DNA of 64,000 bases. It comes from Candidatus Fermentithermobacillaceae bacterium. Lineage in GTDB: Bacteria > Bacillota > Sulfobacillia > Fermentithermobacillales > Fermentithermobacillaceae. How positions within the stretch are numbered: position 1 is the first letter of the stretch; every line of letters begins with the position of its first letter. Below, in pieces: positions 1 to 7,481 of the stretch. The notes beneath the pieces were generated by a model. The model had not been told where the DNA came from, did no database searches, and saw only the letters and a list, made by a program, of their open reading frames with translations. The translations under genes and the position numbers were made by a program. The stretch spans positions 62,001 through 126,000 of the forward strand of contig JAGPNG010000002.1 of NCBI GenBank assembly GCA_018052475.1. The letters are read 5' to 3'.

Positions 1-1
1 C

Positions 2-925
2 AAAAGCCAAACTACGAGACGGGTTGCCAAGATTTTGACGGATAGAGGTCTAAAGACCGCGGTCATTCGTCACCCAATGCCTTATGGCAATCTAGAGGAC
101 CAGATTTGGCAGAGGTTTGCTACTTATGAAGATCTAGACCGTCACAAGTGCACTATTGAGGAGCGCGAAGAATACGAGCCTCATATCGACAATGGAATAT
201 TAGTTTTTGCAGGAGTAGACTATGGCGAGATCCTAAAGCGAGCTGAAGAAGAGGCGGACGTAATTCTGTGGGATGGCGGGAACAATGACGTGCCGTTTTA
301 CAGTTCCGACTGTCAGATAGTGCTGGTAGACCCGCATAGACCGGGTCATGAAGTAAGGTACTATCCAGGGGAAACCAACTTAAGGATGGCCGATATTGTC
401 GTTATAAACAAGATAGATACCGCTGATCCGAAAAACGTAGGTCAGCTGAGAGATACTATAAGGAAGGTCAATCCTCAAGCCATTATCGTAGAGGCCGCAT
501 CTCCAATATTCACCGATGAACCGCAGCAAATAACCGGAAAGCGAGTTCTCGTGGTAGAAGATGGACCTACGCTTACACATGGCGAGATGCCTTATGGCGC
601 AGGAATGATTGCAGCCAGCAAATGGGGTGCTTTGGAAACAGTTGATCCACGACCCTGGGCGGTTGGCTCAATCAAGCATACCTTTGAGAAGTATAAGCAC
701 ATAGGTCCACTGCTGCCGGCCATGGGTTATTCCGACAAGCAGATAAAAGAACTGGAAGAAACAATAGAAAAGGTTCCTTGTGATGTAGTGCTCATTGCGA
801 CGCCTATCGATCTTCGTCGGGTCGTTAAGATAAACAAGCCGACAGTACGTATTAGGTATGAGTTGCAGGAAATTGGTACTCCGTCGCTAGAGGCAGCCAT
901 GAAGATGGTGGGCGTCATATCATAA
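2..925 (+). CDS. cyclic 2,3-diphosphoglycerate synthetase-like P-loop protein, 5' partial
   Basis: The reading frame is open from base 2 and enters the window inside the Walker A loop: the first codons read KSQTTRRVAKIL, so the true start lies upstream and the TTG at 35 is an internal Leu. Later segments DVILWDGGNNDVPFY, IVLVDPHRPGHE and ADIVVINKIDTAD (a NKxD-like guanine/nucleotide motif) are typical of the GTPase/cyclic 2,3-diphosphoglycerate synthetase-like family, which in archaea makes cyclic 2,3-DPG from 2,3-DPG and ATP. In bacteria the family's substrate is not settled. The protein is probably cytosolic. About 308 codons are visible, roughly two thirds of the usual ~450. It ends just before a strong terminator, so it is the last gene of its transcript. 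Confidence 0.75.
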   Translation, partial: KSQTTRRVAKILTDRGLKTAVIRHPMPYGNLEDQIWQRFATYEDLDRHKCTIEEREEYEPHIDNGILVFAGVDYGEILKRAEEEADVILWDGGNNDVPFYSSDCQIVLVDPHRPGHEVRYYPGETNLRMADIVVINKIDTADPKNVGQLRDTIRKVNPQAIIVEAASPIFTDEPQQITGKRVLVVEDGPTLTHGEMPYGAGMIAASKWGALETVDPRPWAVGSIKHTFEKYKHIGPLLPAMGYSDKQIKELEETIEKVPCDVVLIATPIDLRRVVKINKPTVRIRYELQEIGTPSLEAAMKMVGVIS

Positions 926-952
926 AGGCCTGAGTTTTTTAGCATGTATTGG

Positions 953-983
953 AAAAGGAGCGGTCACACACCCGCTCCTTTTC
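953..983 (+). terminator. intrinsic terminator after the cyclic-DPG-like gene
   Basis: A perfect 11-bp stem, AAAAGGAGCGG at 953-963 and its complement at 972-982, encloses an 8-base loop and runs into a T-rich end. Because the stem starts with A and ends with T it could work in both directions. It separates the partial first gene from the GDT1-like gene. Confidence 0.8.
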
Positions 984-1055
984 TACGTCTTTACGTAGAC
1001 GCTTCGGATATGTTCTAATATGATAGACTCTAAAGTACATCTGCAAGAGGAGGGA

Positions 1056-1352
1056 ATGGGGCTAGGACGCCCCGCGAGATTGAATTGGGAGACTGTACTA
1101 TCAACGTTTTTGGTTGTGTTTCTAGCTGAATTGGGAGACAAAACGCAGCTTTCTACGATGGCCCTAGCAGCTTCTGAAAAGGCAGTTTGGAGCGTTTTCC
1201 TGGGTTCTGCTCTTGCGCTTGTTTTATCCTCTTTTGTGGGGGCTTTGGTGGGGGCTAGCTTATACCACATAGTGTCACCGCATATTATCAGATTATGTGC
1301 TGGGGGCGCTTTTGTAGTGGTTGGGATCTTGATGCTTTTGGGCAAGATCTGA
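1056..1352 (+). CDS. GDT1/TMEM165 (UPF0016) family membrane protein, single-domain
   Basis: About 98 residues with three hydrophobic segments and the family hallmark ELGDKTQ near residues 25-31. Family members carry E-x-G-D-K/R-T/S motifs and are cation (Mn2+/Ca2+/H+) exchangers of membranes. Full-length members have two such motifs; this protein has only one half, so it probably works as a homodimer or with a partner half-gene not present here. Two starts are possible: ATG at 1056, with AGGAGGG ending only two bases upstream, or ATG at 1020, which would add 12 polar residues but lacks an obvious ribosome binding site. I give 1056 but the choice is not firm. The ion transported cannot be read from sequence. 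Confidence 0.75.
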   Translation: MGLGRPARLNWETVLSTFLVVFLAELGDKTQLSTMALAASEKAVWSVFLGSALALVLSSFVGALVGASLYHIVSPHIIRLCAGGAFVVVGILMLLGKI

Positions 1353-1370
1353 GAGCACATCCCCTACATA

Positions 1371-1399
1371 TTGAAGCAAAGGGTCATTGAAGATAATAT
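1371..1399 (+). promoter_or_regulatory. candidate sigma-A promoter for tRNA-Arg
   Basis: TTGAAG (1371-1376) and TAATAT (1394-1399) are separated by 17 bases and lie 25 bases upstream of the tRNA 5' end. Both hexamers match the consensus at 4 of 6 positions, so this is a plausible but unproven promoter. Confidence 0.4.
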
Positions 1400-1423
1400 T
1401 AATATGCAATTGGGTGAATAAAT

Positions 1424-1500
1424 GCGCCCGTAGCTCAAAAGGACAGAGCGTTGGCCTCCGGAGCCAAAGGTTGCGCGTTCGATTCGCGCCGGGCGCACCA
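1424..1500 (+). tRNA. tRNA-Arg (anticodon CCG)
   Basis: A full cloverleaf can be drawn. The acceptor arm GCGCCCG (1424-1430) pairs with CGGGCGC near the 3' end, followed by discriminator A and an encoded CCA (1498-1500). The anticodon arm is TTGGC/GCCAA at 1451-1455 and 1463-1467, with the 7-base loop CTCCGGA giving anticodon CCG at 1458-1460. The T arm GCGCG-TTCGATT-CGCGC is intact. It reads CGG codons. It stands alone, not in a tRNA cluster. Confidence 0.96.
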
Positions 1501-1609
1501 TATGTTCTGTAGCAAAAATCCAGTGAGCGTTTTGGCTTTTCCTGTTAGGCGCTGTAAATAAAGGATTTTTAAAAAGATCTAAACAAAACCAATTTAGGAG
1601 GAAATCATT

Positions 1610-2218
1610 GTGGAAGACAATCACTTTCCCATGACTAGACTTGCAGTATTCATTGACGGATGGAACTTTAAGTATGCTACGTACGATGCTTTCGGGATTC
1701 AAGTAGATTTTGTGAAACTGCTCGACTATTTAACTAGGCGAGGTATTTTGATAAGGGCTTATTACTACACCGGCGAATGGACTACAGACAGCATTGACCA
1801 GTATGTTAAACTTTCAACCCAGTCAGATCTCCACACCCTTAAGGAGGACCTCGAAGGTCAAAGACGTCGTTCTCAGTCGTTTTATAGATTTCTAAACCGC
1901 AATGGCTACATGGTCGTTCGCAAGCCTCTTAAGGTTTTCGCCGGCGGCGCGATAAAGGCTGATCTTGATTTGGAACTGGCGATAGACATGCTTTCCTTGG
2001 TTTCTCGATGTGACAAGTACATTCTTTGCTCAGGTGATGGCGACTTTGTTCCACTGGTACGTGCGGTGGCGCAGCGCGGTGTACGCATACAGGTGCTTTC
2101 TACTCAGCATCCGGAAGCCTATACGAGATGTAACTACAAGGCTGCAGATGAGCTGGTAGATGCCGCCGACGAGTTCATAGAACTATATGACATATTAGAC
2201 GATATCACTAGGGACTAG
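1610..2218 (+). CDS. NYN domain protein (LabA/DUF88-like, PIN-type nuclease fold)
   Basis: A 202-residue protein beginning with GTG at 1610, behind a good TAGGAGGAAA site. The N-terminal VFIDGWNF (about residues 12-19), the middle DLDLELAIDML (about 122-132) and the late CSGDGDFVPLV (about 144-154) are the acidic motifs of NYN domains, a PIN-like fold whose members cut or bind RNA. The three Asp clusters expected for metal binding are present. Its 3' end overlaps the convergent gene on the other strand by 11 bases. Substrate unknown; probably RNA processing or decay. Confidence 0.85.
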   Translation: MEDNHFPMTRLAVFIDGWNFKYATYDAFGIQVDFVKLLDYLTRRGILIRAYYYTGEWTTDSIDQYVKLSTQSDLHTLKEDLEGQRRRSQSFYRFLNRNGYMVVRKPLKVFAGGAIKADLDLELAIDMLSLVSRCDKYILCSGDGDFVPLVRAVAQRGVRIQVLSTQHPEAYTRCNYKAADELVDAADEFIELYDILDDITRD

Positions 2219-2543
2219 CTGCTTCTTCTGGTAAGCTACAGTCTGACATGATCTGAGATGCTAAATCCCTTGCGATATCCGGAAGATGTGCCGGAAATAC
2301 TGGTTCCGGAGCATTGTGTATTGCGGATAGCAGGTGTTTAGCTACCCTGTAGTCGAGATTGGGTAGCTCAACGCATGATATGGTTTCGCATACCTCGCCG
2401 CCATGGTCTTGTTCCATGAGGGTTGCTTTCATGGAGTACACGTTTGGATAGGACTTATGTTCGAACTGGTAGTGGATGAAAAAACGCCTATTTTCGCCGA
2501 GATGCTCTCTGGTTTCCTCGATCACCATGCTTTTGTCTAACAC
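2208..2543 (-). CDS. hypothetical protein, possibly DUF6514-like
   Basis: A soluble-looking protein of 111 residues starting with GTG at 2543, behind an AGAGGGGGA site. It has no signal peptide or membrane segment. The pattern FFIHYQF...YSMKATLMEQ...LLSAIHNAPEPVFPAHLPDIARDL recalls small Clostridial DUF6514 proteins, which end in a 'VTPVHLxDVIED'-type helix. This family call is from memory and weak. It is transcribed towards the NYN gene and overlaps its stop. No function can be assigned. Confidence 0.55.
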   Translation of the reverse strand: MLDKSMVIEETREHLGENRRFFIHYQFEHKSYPNVYSMKATLMEQDHGGEVCETISCVELPNLDYRVAKHLLSAIHNAPEPVFPAHLPDIARDLASQIMSDCSLPEEAASP

Positions 2544-2662
2544 TTATGTCCCCCTCTTTTTCTATTAATCTAGTTTGGTTAAGGCGCGTGCCCTCGCCGG
2601 TTCTTTGGATTTCGTTGGGAACCGTGTGAATTTCCTTGAGAGTATTTAGGAGTAAGCCGACA

Positions 2663-2821
2663 ATGAGCGACAGACGGCTGTTTAGAAAATGTGTGAAATT
2701 CACCGAAAAGTCATGGTCTGTCTGGCTTACCTTTGGGTTCTCGAATTCACCGGGGCAAGGGATGGCTAATCTTGCCGATCGATACTTTGCTCTTAAGAAA
2801 GCAGATGAAAAGTACCGGTGA
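2663..2821 (+). CDS. possible small protein (52 aa), unknown
   Basis: In the otherwise empty 2544-2937 stretch an ATG at 2663 follows TTTAGGAG with about 10 bases spacing and opens a 52-codon frame. It starts MSDRRLFRKCVKFTEKSWSV and ends in ANLADRYFALKKADEKYR. It is basic with no membrane segment, and its composition looks protein-like rather than random. I recognise no family. A competing minus-strand frame covers part of the region but lacks a convincing start. Treat as a candidate only. Confidence 0.4.
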   Translation: MSDRRLFRKCVKFTEKSWSVWLTFGFSNSPGQGMANLADRYFALKKADEKYR

Positions 2822-2937
2822 GAGACGAAAAACGAACCGTCGAGACCTTTTTGAGGGAACATCTTGTTTCAAAATAGGTCATAATAGATATCGTGATTTC
2901 AATATGTATATGACAAGTGATAGTACAAGGGGATGGA

Positions 2938-3642
2938 ATGTGTATGAAGCGCTCTCTTACGCTCCTGGTAATAGTAACTGTAGCAATGAGTTTTCTTGTA
3001 GTAGGTTGCGGTCCTAAAATCTATATCGATGGCACGTACAAGGGGGTTTCCCAGGTAGACGATAGAGGCTATGCGGTTGCCGAAGTTACCGTAAAAAACG
3101 ACAAGATTACAGAAGTAAAACTGTCCGAGTTTACGGTATATGGAGAAGAGAAAAACCTTGATACTTATGAATACAAAGAAGCAAAAAAAGCTAACGAAGA
3201 ACTCTCGAAACAGCTGATAGGGAAGCAGGATGCGGCCGTTGATGTGTATACCGGGGCGACAGCATCTTCGAAAAAGTATATAGCCGCCGTTTCTTTTGCG
3301 CTAGAAAAGGCAAAAAAGAAGCCTGATATTGAGACAATGTATTTTGATGGCACTTTTTTAGGCAAATCGCCTGTCGAAAATGGTGGGTATGGGATTGCTC
3401 TGGTGACAATAAAAAATGACATGATAACTGAGGTCCGTCTTTTGGAATATGACGAGAAAAATGAGCGCCGAGATTATCCAACTTATTCCTATACACCGGT
3501 GCTTCAGGCCAAAGAAAAGATGGAAAAGGCATTCGTAGAGAAAAACAGCGCCGAAGTTGAAGGATTTACCGGGGCCACAATCAGTTCTCGTAGGTGGATT
3601 GATGCTGTTTCAGACGCCCTGAATGCAGCGAGAGTTAGGTAA
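2938..3642 (+). CDS. lipoprotein with two tandem FMN-binding domains
   Basis: Starts at ATG 2938 (or 2944) behind AAGGGGAT. It has a lipoprotein signal: a hydrophobic stretch followed by the lipobox VVGC at residues 21-24, so it should be anchored outside the cytoplasmic membrane. Two similar halves follow, about residues 27-118 and 125-234. Each starts 'YxDGTxxGxS', continues 'GYGxAxVTIKND-ITEVxLxE' and ends in a TGATxSS motif (VYTGATASS, GFTGATISS). In FMN_bind domains this [S/T]GAT motif is where the flavin transferase ApbE attaches FMN to Thr. The protein may be an extracytoplasmic electron carrier or a sensor. No ApbE or Rnf gene lies nearby. Confidence 0.8.
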   Translation: MCMKRSLTLLVIVTVAMSFLVVGCGPKIYIDGTYKGVSQVDDRGYAVAEVTVKNDKITEVKLSEFTVYGEEKNLDTYEYKEAKKANEELSKQLIGKQDAAVDVYTGATASSKKYIAAVSFALEKAKKKPDIETMYFDGTFLGKSPVENGGYGIALVTIKNDMITEVRLLEYDEKNERRDYPTYSYTPVLQAKEKMEKAFVEKNSAEVEGFTGATISSRRWIDAVSDALNAARVR

Positions 3643-3675
3643 CAAACAGTCTCGGGCAAAAAACCAAGTGAAGTG

Positions 3676-3684
3676 TGTTATAAT
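3676..3684 (+). promoter_or_regulatory. extended -10 promoter for the ferredoxin gene
   Basis: TG-T-TATAAT at 3676-3684 is a perfect extended -10 element (TGnTATAAT). No good -35 hexamer is visible 17 bases upstream, which is common for extended -10 promoters. It lies 42 bases before the ferredoxin start. Confidence 0.6.
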
Positions 3685-3725
3685 TTTAGCGTAAAAAACC
3701 AAGTAAAAGAAAGGTGGGTAGAAAA

Positions 3726-3914
3726 ATGCCAAAGGTTTGCGTTGATCAAGATCTTTGCATTGGGTGCGGGCTATGTGCAGATACTTGTCCTGATGTGTTT
3801 GTACTAACCGATGAGGGCAAGGCAGCGGTAAAAGAAGGCGCGGAGTCCAACATCGACTGCGCGAGAGAGGCTGCCGATACTTGTCCTACCGAGGCAATCA
3901 AGATTGAGGAGTAG
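3726..3914 (+). CDS. [4Fe-4S] ferredoxin, monocluster type
   Basis: A 62-residue protein starting at ATG 3726 behind AAAGGTGG. CIGCGLCADTCP near residues 12-23 supplies the CxxCxxC triad, and the distal DTCP near the C-terminus supplies the fourth ligand. Two further Cys (the one before the first Pro and the one in NIDCAREA) match the disulphide-forming pair of Thermotoga-type single-cluster ferredoxins. It carries low-potential electrons in the cytosol in fermentative metabolism. It has its own extended -10 promoter and is followed by hairpins, so it is probably monocistronic. Confidence 0.9.
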   Translation: MPKVCVDQDLCIGCGLCADTCPDVFVLTDEGKAAVKEGAESNIDCAREAADTCPTEAIKIEE

Positions 3915-3970
3915 ATGGATCGGTACAGCTTCTTACATAGTGGTTCCTCCAAAAGAGGAATAGGTACAGG

Positions 3971-4010
3971 AATTGCCAGGTTTGGGCTATTAGCTAACCT
4001 GGCAATTTGA
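3971..4010 (+). terminator. stem-loop after the ferredoxin gene
   Basis: A perfect 12-bp stem (AATTGCCAGGTT at 3971-3982 with its complement at 3996-4007) has a 13-base loop and is followed only by a short TTTGA, so termination may be weak. A smaller hairpin with a 6-bp stem (3944-3960) precedes it. The downstream dipeptidase ribosome binding site starts right after. Confidence 0.6.
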
Positions 4011-4025
4011 TAAGGAGGAAGTTTC

Positions 4026-5030
4026 TTGACAGATGCTTTGAACCTTCACCAGAAATCTATAATAATCGACGGCCATTGCGATACGCTATTGGCTTTTGCC
4101 GGAAGAGGACTATACGCTTCTTCGCAGCAGCGCGATTTCTTTGAGAGAAATGAGAGTGGTCACATAGATCTCCCGCGGCTTAAGGAAGGCGGAGTGACGT
4201 GTCAAGTGATGGCTCTTTATATTGAGCCTCAGTACAAACCGACCCGTTCCGCGCGAAGATGTCTGGAACTTATGGATGCCTTCTACAGTCTGGTTGACGT
4301 TTCTGAGAGTTTTGTTCTTGCGACTTCCGCGCAAGACATCAGAAATGCAAAGGAAAGCGGTAAGGTGTGCGGTCTTTTGAGCATAGAGGGGGGCGAAGCG
4401 ATCGAAGGCAGCCTTCGCGTTCTGAGGACTTTTTACCGACTCGGAGTAAGGGCTATGGGTCTTACATGGAATCAGAGAAACGATCTAGCCGATGGAGTAG
4501 GAGAAAAACATGCGGGTTCCAGCATCACCGATTTGGGCATTTCAGTCATCAAGGAAATGGAGCGTCTTGGGATGCTCGTCGACGTGTCCCATCTTTCGGA
4601 ATCCAGTTTCTGGGGCGTTCATGAAGTTGCAGAAAGGCCTTATATAGCGTCTCACTCAAATGCTAGAGCCCTTGCCTCGCATCCGCGCAATCTCACGGAC
4701 AAACAAATAGAAGCACTAGCCGAAAAGGGCGGAGTTATCGGTGTGGTATATTGCCCGGCTTTTGTGGATGACGACGACGAAAAAGTGTCCCTTTCCAGGC
4801 TTTGCGATCATATAGATCACATAAAGAAGATTGCAGGGATAGACCACGTAGGTCTGGGTTCGGATTTTGACGGATTTGGGACTCCACCTGGAAAGCCTCA
4901 GGTATTCAAGGACGTTTCGGAATTGCCTCTCCTTACGCAAGAACTAATGAATCGCGGCTATAGCGAGGAAGACATTCAAAAAGTCCTCGGAGGTAACTGG
5001 CTTAGGGTGTATGAGGAAGTTCTCGGTTAG
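4026..5030 (+). CDS. membrane dipeptidase (peptidase family M19)
   Basis: A 334-residue protein starting with TTG at 4026, six bases after GGAGGAAG. Family M19 zinc dipeptidases cleave dipeptides, including D-amino-acid ones. The metal ligands are visible: IDGHCDT near residue 17 (H and D), IEGGEA near 124 (bridging Glu), VDVSHLSE near 187 and ASHSNAR near 209 (His ligands), and GLGSDFDG near 280. There is no signal peptide, as usual for bacterial cytosolic members. Length matches the family. Possible roles are peptide nutrition or recycling of wall peptides; the gene has no tight operon partner. Confidence 0.9.
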   Translation: MTDALNLHQKSIIIDGHCDTLLAFAGRGLYASSQQRDFFERNESGHIDLPRLKEGGVTCQVMALYIEPQYKPTRSARRCLELMDAFYSLVDVSESFVLATSAQDIRNAKESGKVCGLLSIEGGEAIEGSLRVLRTFYRLGVRAMGLTWNQRNDLADGVGEKHAGSSITDLGISVIKEMERLGMLVDVSHLSESSFWGVHEVAERPYIASHSNARALASHPRNLTDKQIEALAEKGGVIGVVYCPAFVDDDDEKVSLSRLCDHIDHIKKIAGIDHVGLGSDFDGFGTPPGKPQVFKDVSELPLLTQELMNRGYSEEDIQKVLGGNWLRVYEEVLG

Positions 5031-5081
5031 GCATGTTAGACTTGGGGCTATAACCCGAAGCACTAAGCGCGTCTGAAAATG

Positions 5082-5111
5082 GGGATAGGGCCTGAGCTCC
5101 ATCCCTGTTTT
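5082..5111 (+). terminator. weak terminator candidate after the dipeptidase
   Basis: GGGAT-A-GG (5082-5089) can pair with CC-ATCCC (5099-5105) with one bulge, followed by TGTTTT. The stem is short and imperfect. Confidence 0.35.
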
Positions 5112-5125
5112 GATCATTTAACGAA

Positions 5126-6835
5126 ATGGTAGTGATGACTGTCATCGGTATTGCGGGTAGCATTCCATCCAGAAGAAGCAGAAAAAGACGGAAGCGGTCG
5201 CCAAGGAAATGGCTACCGGCGTTAGTTCTAGTTGTCGTGGTCATTGGGATTTCGGCTTATTACTCATTACGAACGGTAGAACCGCCAGAAGCGGATCGGC
5301 CATATCTGGTTTACTTAGCGGAGATTCAGGAATTCCCGGTCATAATCGAAAACAAAGAACCATACATACCCCTTTCGTTTATAAAGGAGAAAATCGATCC
5401 GAATGTATATTGGGATGAATCAGGCGTTATGGTTGTCACAACGAAAGACAAGGTGATAAAGCTTAAGACAGACTCTCTTACAGCGTATGTGAACCGGCAT
5501 CCCGCTCCTTTGCAGTTTCCCGTTATACTGGTAGACGAAGAGCCTTACGTTCCGAGCAATACATTACAAGCTCTATATCCGGTTTCCACAACATACAATG
5601 CTGAAGCAGGTATGTTTTTAGTGAGAAGATTAGACCGGATGGCCAAGGTCGGAAAGTTGACGTCAGATGCCTTCCTGCGTCTCGGACCTTCGGTTTTTTC
5701 TCCCAGAGTAAAAGAGATCAAAGAGGGAACAGAGGTCGTCATATACTCAGAAAGCGGACGGTGGCTTAAGGTAGAAACTAAAGACGGACTATGCGGATTT
5801 GTTCGCACTAAACAGGTAGCGAATGTATTTGAAAGACCACCTGAAGTTAATGAGGTTTCAGATTACGTGCCAAAGTCTCTAGAGGGAGATAAAGTGGTTT
5901 TGGCGTGGGAGCAGGTGTATAGCGCCAGGATTGACACATCGAAAATAGGCGATATGCCTGGGCTAAATGTCGTATCACCTACGTGGTTCCATCTTTCGGA
6001 CGACCAAGGAGGCATCGAGAATCGGGGAGATATGAACTATGTAGATTGGGCTCACTCCAAAGGTTATCAGGTCTGGGCGCTTTTTTCCAACTCCTTTAAT
6101 CCCGAAAGAACTTCAAAAGTGCTCCGGGACTCTGAGATTAGAGATAGAGTGATCTCTCAGATACTTGTTTACTGCAAGATCTACAAACTTGACGGAATAA
6201 ACATCGATTTTGAAAATGTGTATCTCGATGACGGGCCATATCTCACTCAGTTTGTGCGGGAGATAACGCCATTGTTGCACGAACAAGGGCTTACCGTATC
6301 TATTGACGTGACCGTCAGGTCCGAAAGCCCTAATTGGTCGCTTTTCTTGGAAAGAGATAAACTATCAGATACTGTTGATTATGTGATGCTCATGTCGTAT
6401 GACCAATACCCGCAAGGCTCACATGTTGCGGGCCCAGTCTCGTCAATTCCGTGGACCGAATCCAATATCGAGACCACCCTCCTCGAAGTGCCAAGCAAGA
6501 AACTCGTGTTAGGAATACCGTTTTATACTAGGCTGTGGGAAGAGACCAAAGAAGAAGGTGAGACCAAGATCACATGCAAGGCCTTGGGGATGGAATCTGT
6601 GTCGAAATGGCTTAGAGAACATAACCCGACTACTACGTACCAAGAGGAAACGGGCCTTCTATATGCTGAGAAAACCGTCGGTAATAAAACCTACAAAGTC
6701 TGGATTGAAGATAAAGACTCTGTGGAGAAACGAGTACAGCTTGTAAACAAGTATAATCTAGCAGGAGTAGCCGCTTGGTCTCGTGGTTTCGAAACCCCAG
6801 ACATCTGGCATACTATAGCCAATACCATTGAATAA
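5126..6835 (+). CDS. membrane-anchored glycoside hydrolase family 18 protein with SH3-like domain
   Basis: 569 residues. A strongly basic N-terminus (RRSRKRRKRSPRK) precedes one membrane segment at about 29-45, so the rest lies outside the cell. Residues about 60-170 resemble a copper-amine-oxidase N-terminal-like wall domain, about 175-235 an SH3-like domain, and about 255-569 a GH18 barrel. The catalytic signature DGINIDFE is at 356-363, with Glu363 as the expected acid. The family hydrolyses beta-1,4 GlcNAc or related wall/spore cortex glycans (YaaH/YdhD-like). No clear ribosome binding site precedes ATG 5126; ATG 5135 is an alternative. Neighbouring NamZ and DUF4015 proteins suggest a wider wall-remodelling set. 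Confidence 0.85.
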   Translation: MVVMTVIGIAGSIPSRRSRKRRKRSPRKWLPALVLVVVVIGISAYYSLRTVEPPEADRPYLVYLAEIQEFPVIIENKEPYIPLSFIKEKIDPNVYWDESGVMVVTTKDKVIKLKTDSLTAYVNRHPAPLQFPVILVDEEPYVPSNTLQALYPVSTTYNAEAGMFLVRRLDRMAKVGKLTSDAFLRLGPSVFSPRVKEIKEGTEVVIYSESGRWLKVETKDGLCGFVRTKQVANVFERPPEVNEVSDYVPKSLEGDKVVLAWEQVYSARIDTSKIGDMPGLNVVSPTWFHLSDDQGGIENRGDMNYVDWAHSKGYQVWALFSNSFNPERTSKVLRDSEIRDRVISQILVYCKIYKLDGINIDFENVYLDDGPYLTQFVREITPLLHEQGLTVSIDVTVRSESPNWSLFLERDKLSDTVDYVMLMSYDQYPQGSHVAGPVSSIPWTESNIETTLLEVPSKKLVLGIPFYTRLWEETKEEGETKITCKALGMESVSKWLREHNPTTTYQEETGLLYAEKTVGNKTYKVWIEDKDSVEKRVQLVNKYNLAGVAAWSRGFETPDIWHTIANTIE

Positions 6836-6929
6836 GTCTTAAGTATATCTGCCTTAATCTCCATTTTCTTTGATGACCCCGTTTTTATCCCTTTTCAGTG
6901 CTCAACTTCCCTTGGCGTACTTTCGATAC

Positions 6930-6957
6930 ATTACATAGAGCAGGGAGGCGATGTAAT
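6930..6957 (+). promoter_or_regulatory. hairpin presenting the cheW ribosome binding site
   Basis: ATTACAT (6930-6936) pairs perfectly with ATGTAAT (6951-6957), with the GGGAGG site in the 14-base loop. The first two bases of the cheW start codon lie in the stem. It may tune translation of the chemotaxis operon; this is inference. Confidence 0.4.
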
Positions 6958-7471
6958 GGCAAAATCCGATACCTTACGTGAAGAAGCGGCCAAAAAGAAT
7001 GACGACAGACAAATCGTAGCTTTCTCGCTAGGAAGCGAAACCTATGGCGTGGACATAAGCCAGGTACGGGAGATAATCCCGATCCAAAAGATTGTTCCGG
7101 TGCCCAGAGCGCCCGAATTTGTAGAGGGCATCATAAACCTTAGGGGCAAAGTTATTCCCGTACTCGATCTAAGAAAACACTTTGGTTTTGAGAAAAAGGA
7201 AAGAGACGAGGAGCAAAAGATCGTACTTGCCGAATCTCACGGTGAGAGCATAGGCGTAATAGTTGATTCTGTGTCTTCGGTATTGAGGATTCAGGAAGAC
7301 TCTATAGAACCGCCCGCTTCTGTCATAAAAGGAGAAGGCGTTGACTACATAGCAGGTATCTGCAAAATGAACAGTTCTTTGATCGTGCTACTTGATCTCA
7401 CGAGAATAATATCCGATGCAGAAAGCCGAAGTCTCAAGGAAGTAGACCTGGCGTCTGCAGTGATGAAGTGA
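6956..7471 (+). CDS. cheW: chemotaxis coupling protein CheW
   Basis: 171 residues, ATG 6956 with GGGAGGCG upstream. After a charged leader the CheW fold begins at about residue 20: QIVAFSLGSETYGVDISQVREII, then FVEGIINLRGKVIPVLDLRKHF, which is the conserved coupling motif. CheW bridges chemoreceptors and the kinase CheA at the membrane signalling array. It is the first gene of a seven-gene che operon; cheA starts 10 bases downstream. No receptor gene is visible. A promoter is not obvious in 6836-6955. Confidence 0.96.
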   Translation: MAKSDTLREEAAKKNDDRQIVAFSLGSETYGVDISQVREIIPIQKIVPVPRAPEFVEGIINLRGKVIPVLDLRKHFGFEKKERDEEQKIVLAESHGESIGVIVDSVSSVLRIQEDSIEPPASVIKGEGVDYIAGICKMNSSLIVLLDLTRIISDAESRSLKEVDLASAVMK

Positions 7472-7481
7472 GTGGTGCCCA

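Noticed and set aside
1364-1702. Minus-strand open frame of 112 codons
   Set aside because: It runs through the antisense of the tRNA-Arg gene and overlaps the NYN gene start; the 'protein' is a translated tRNA.
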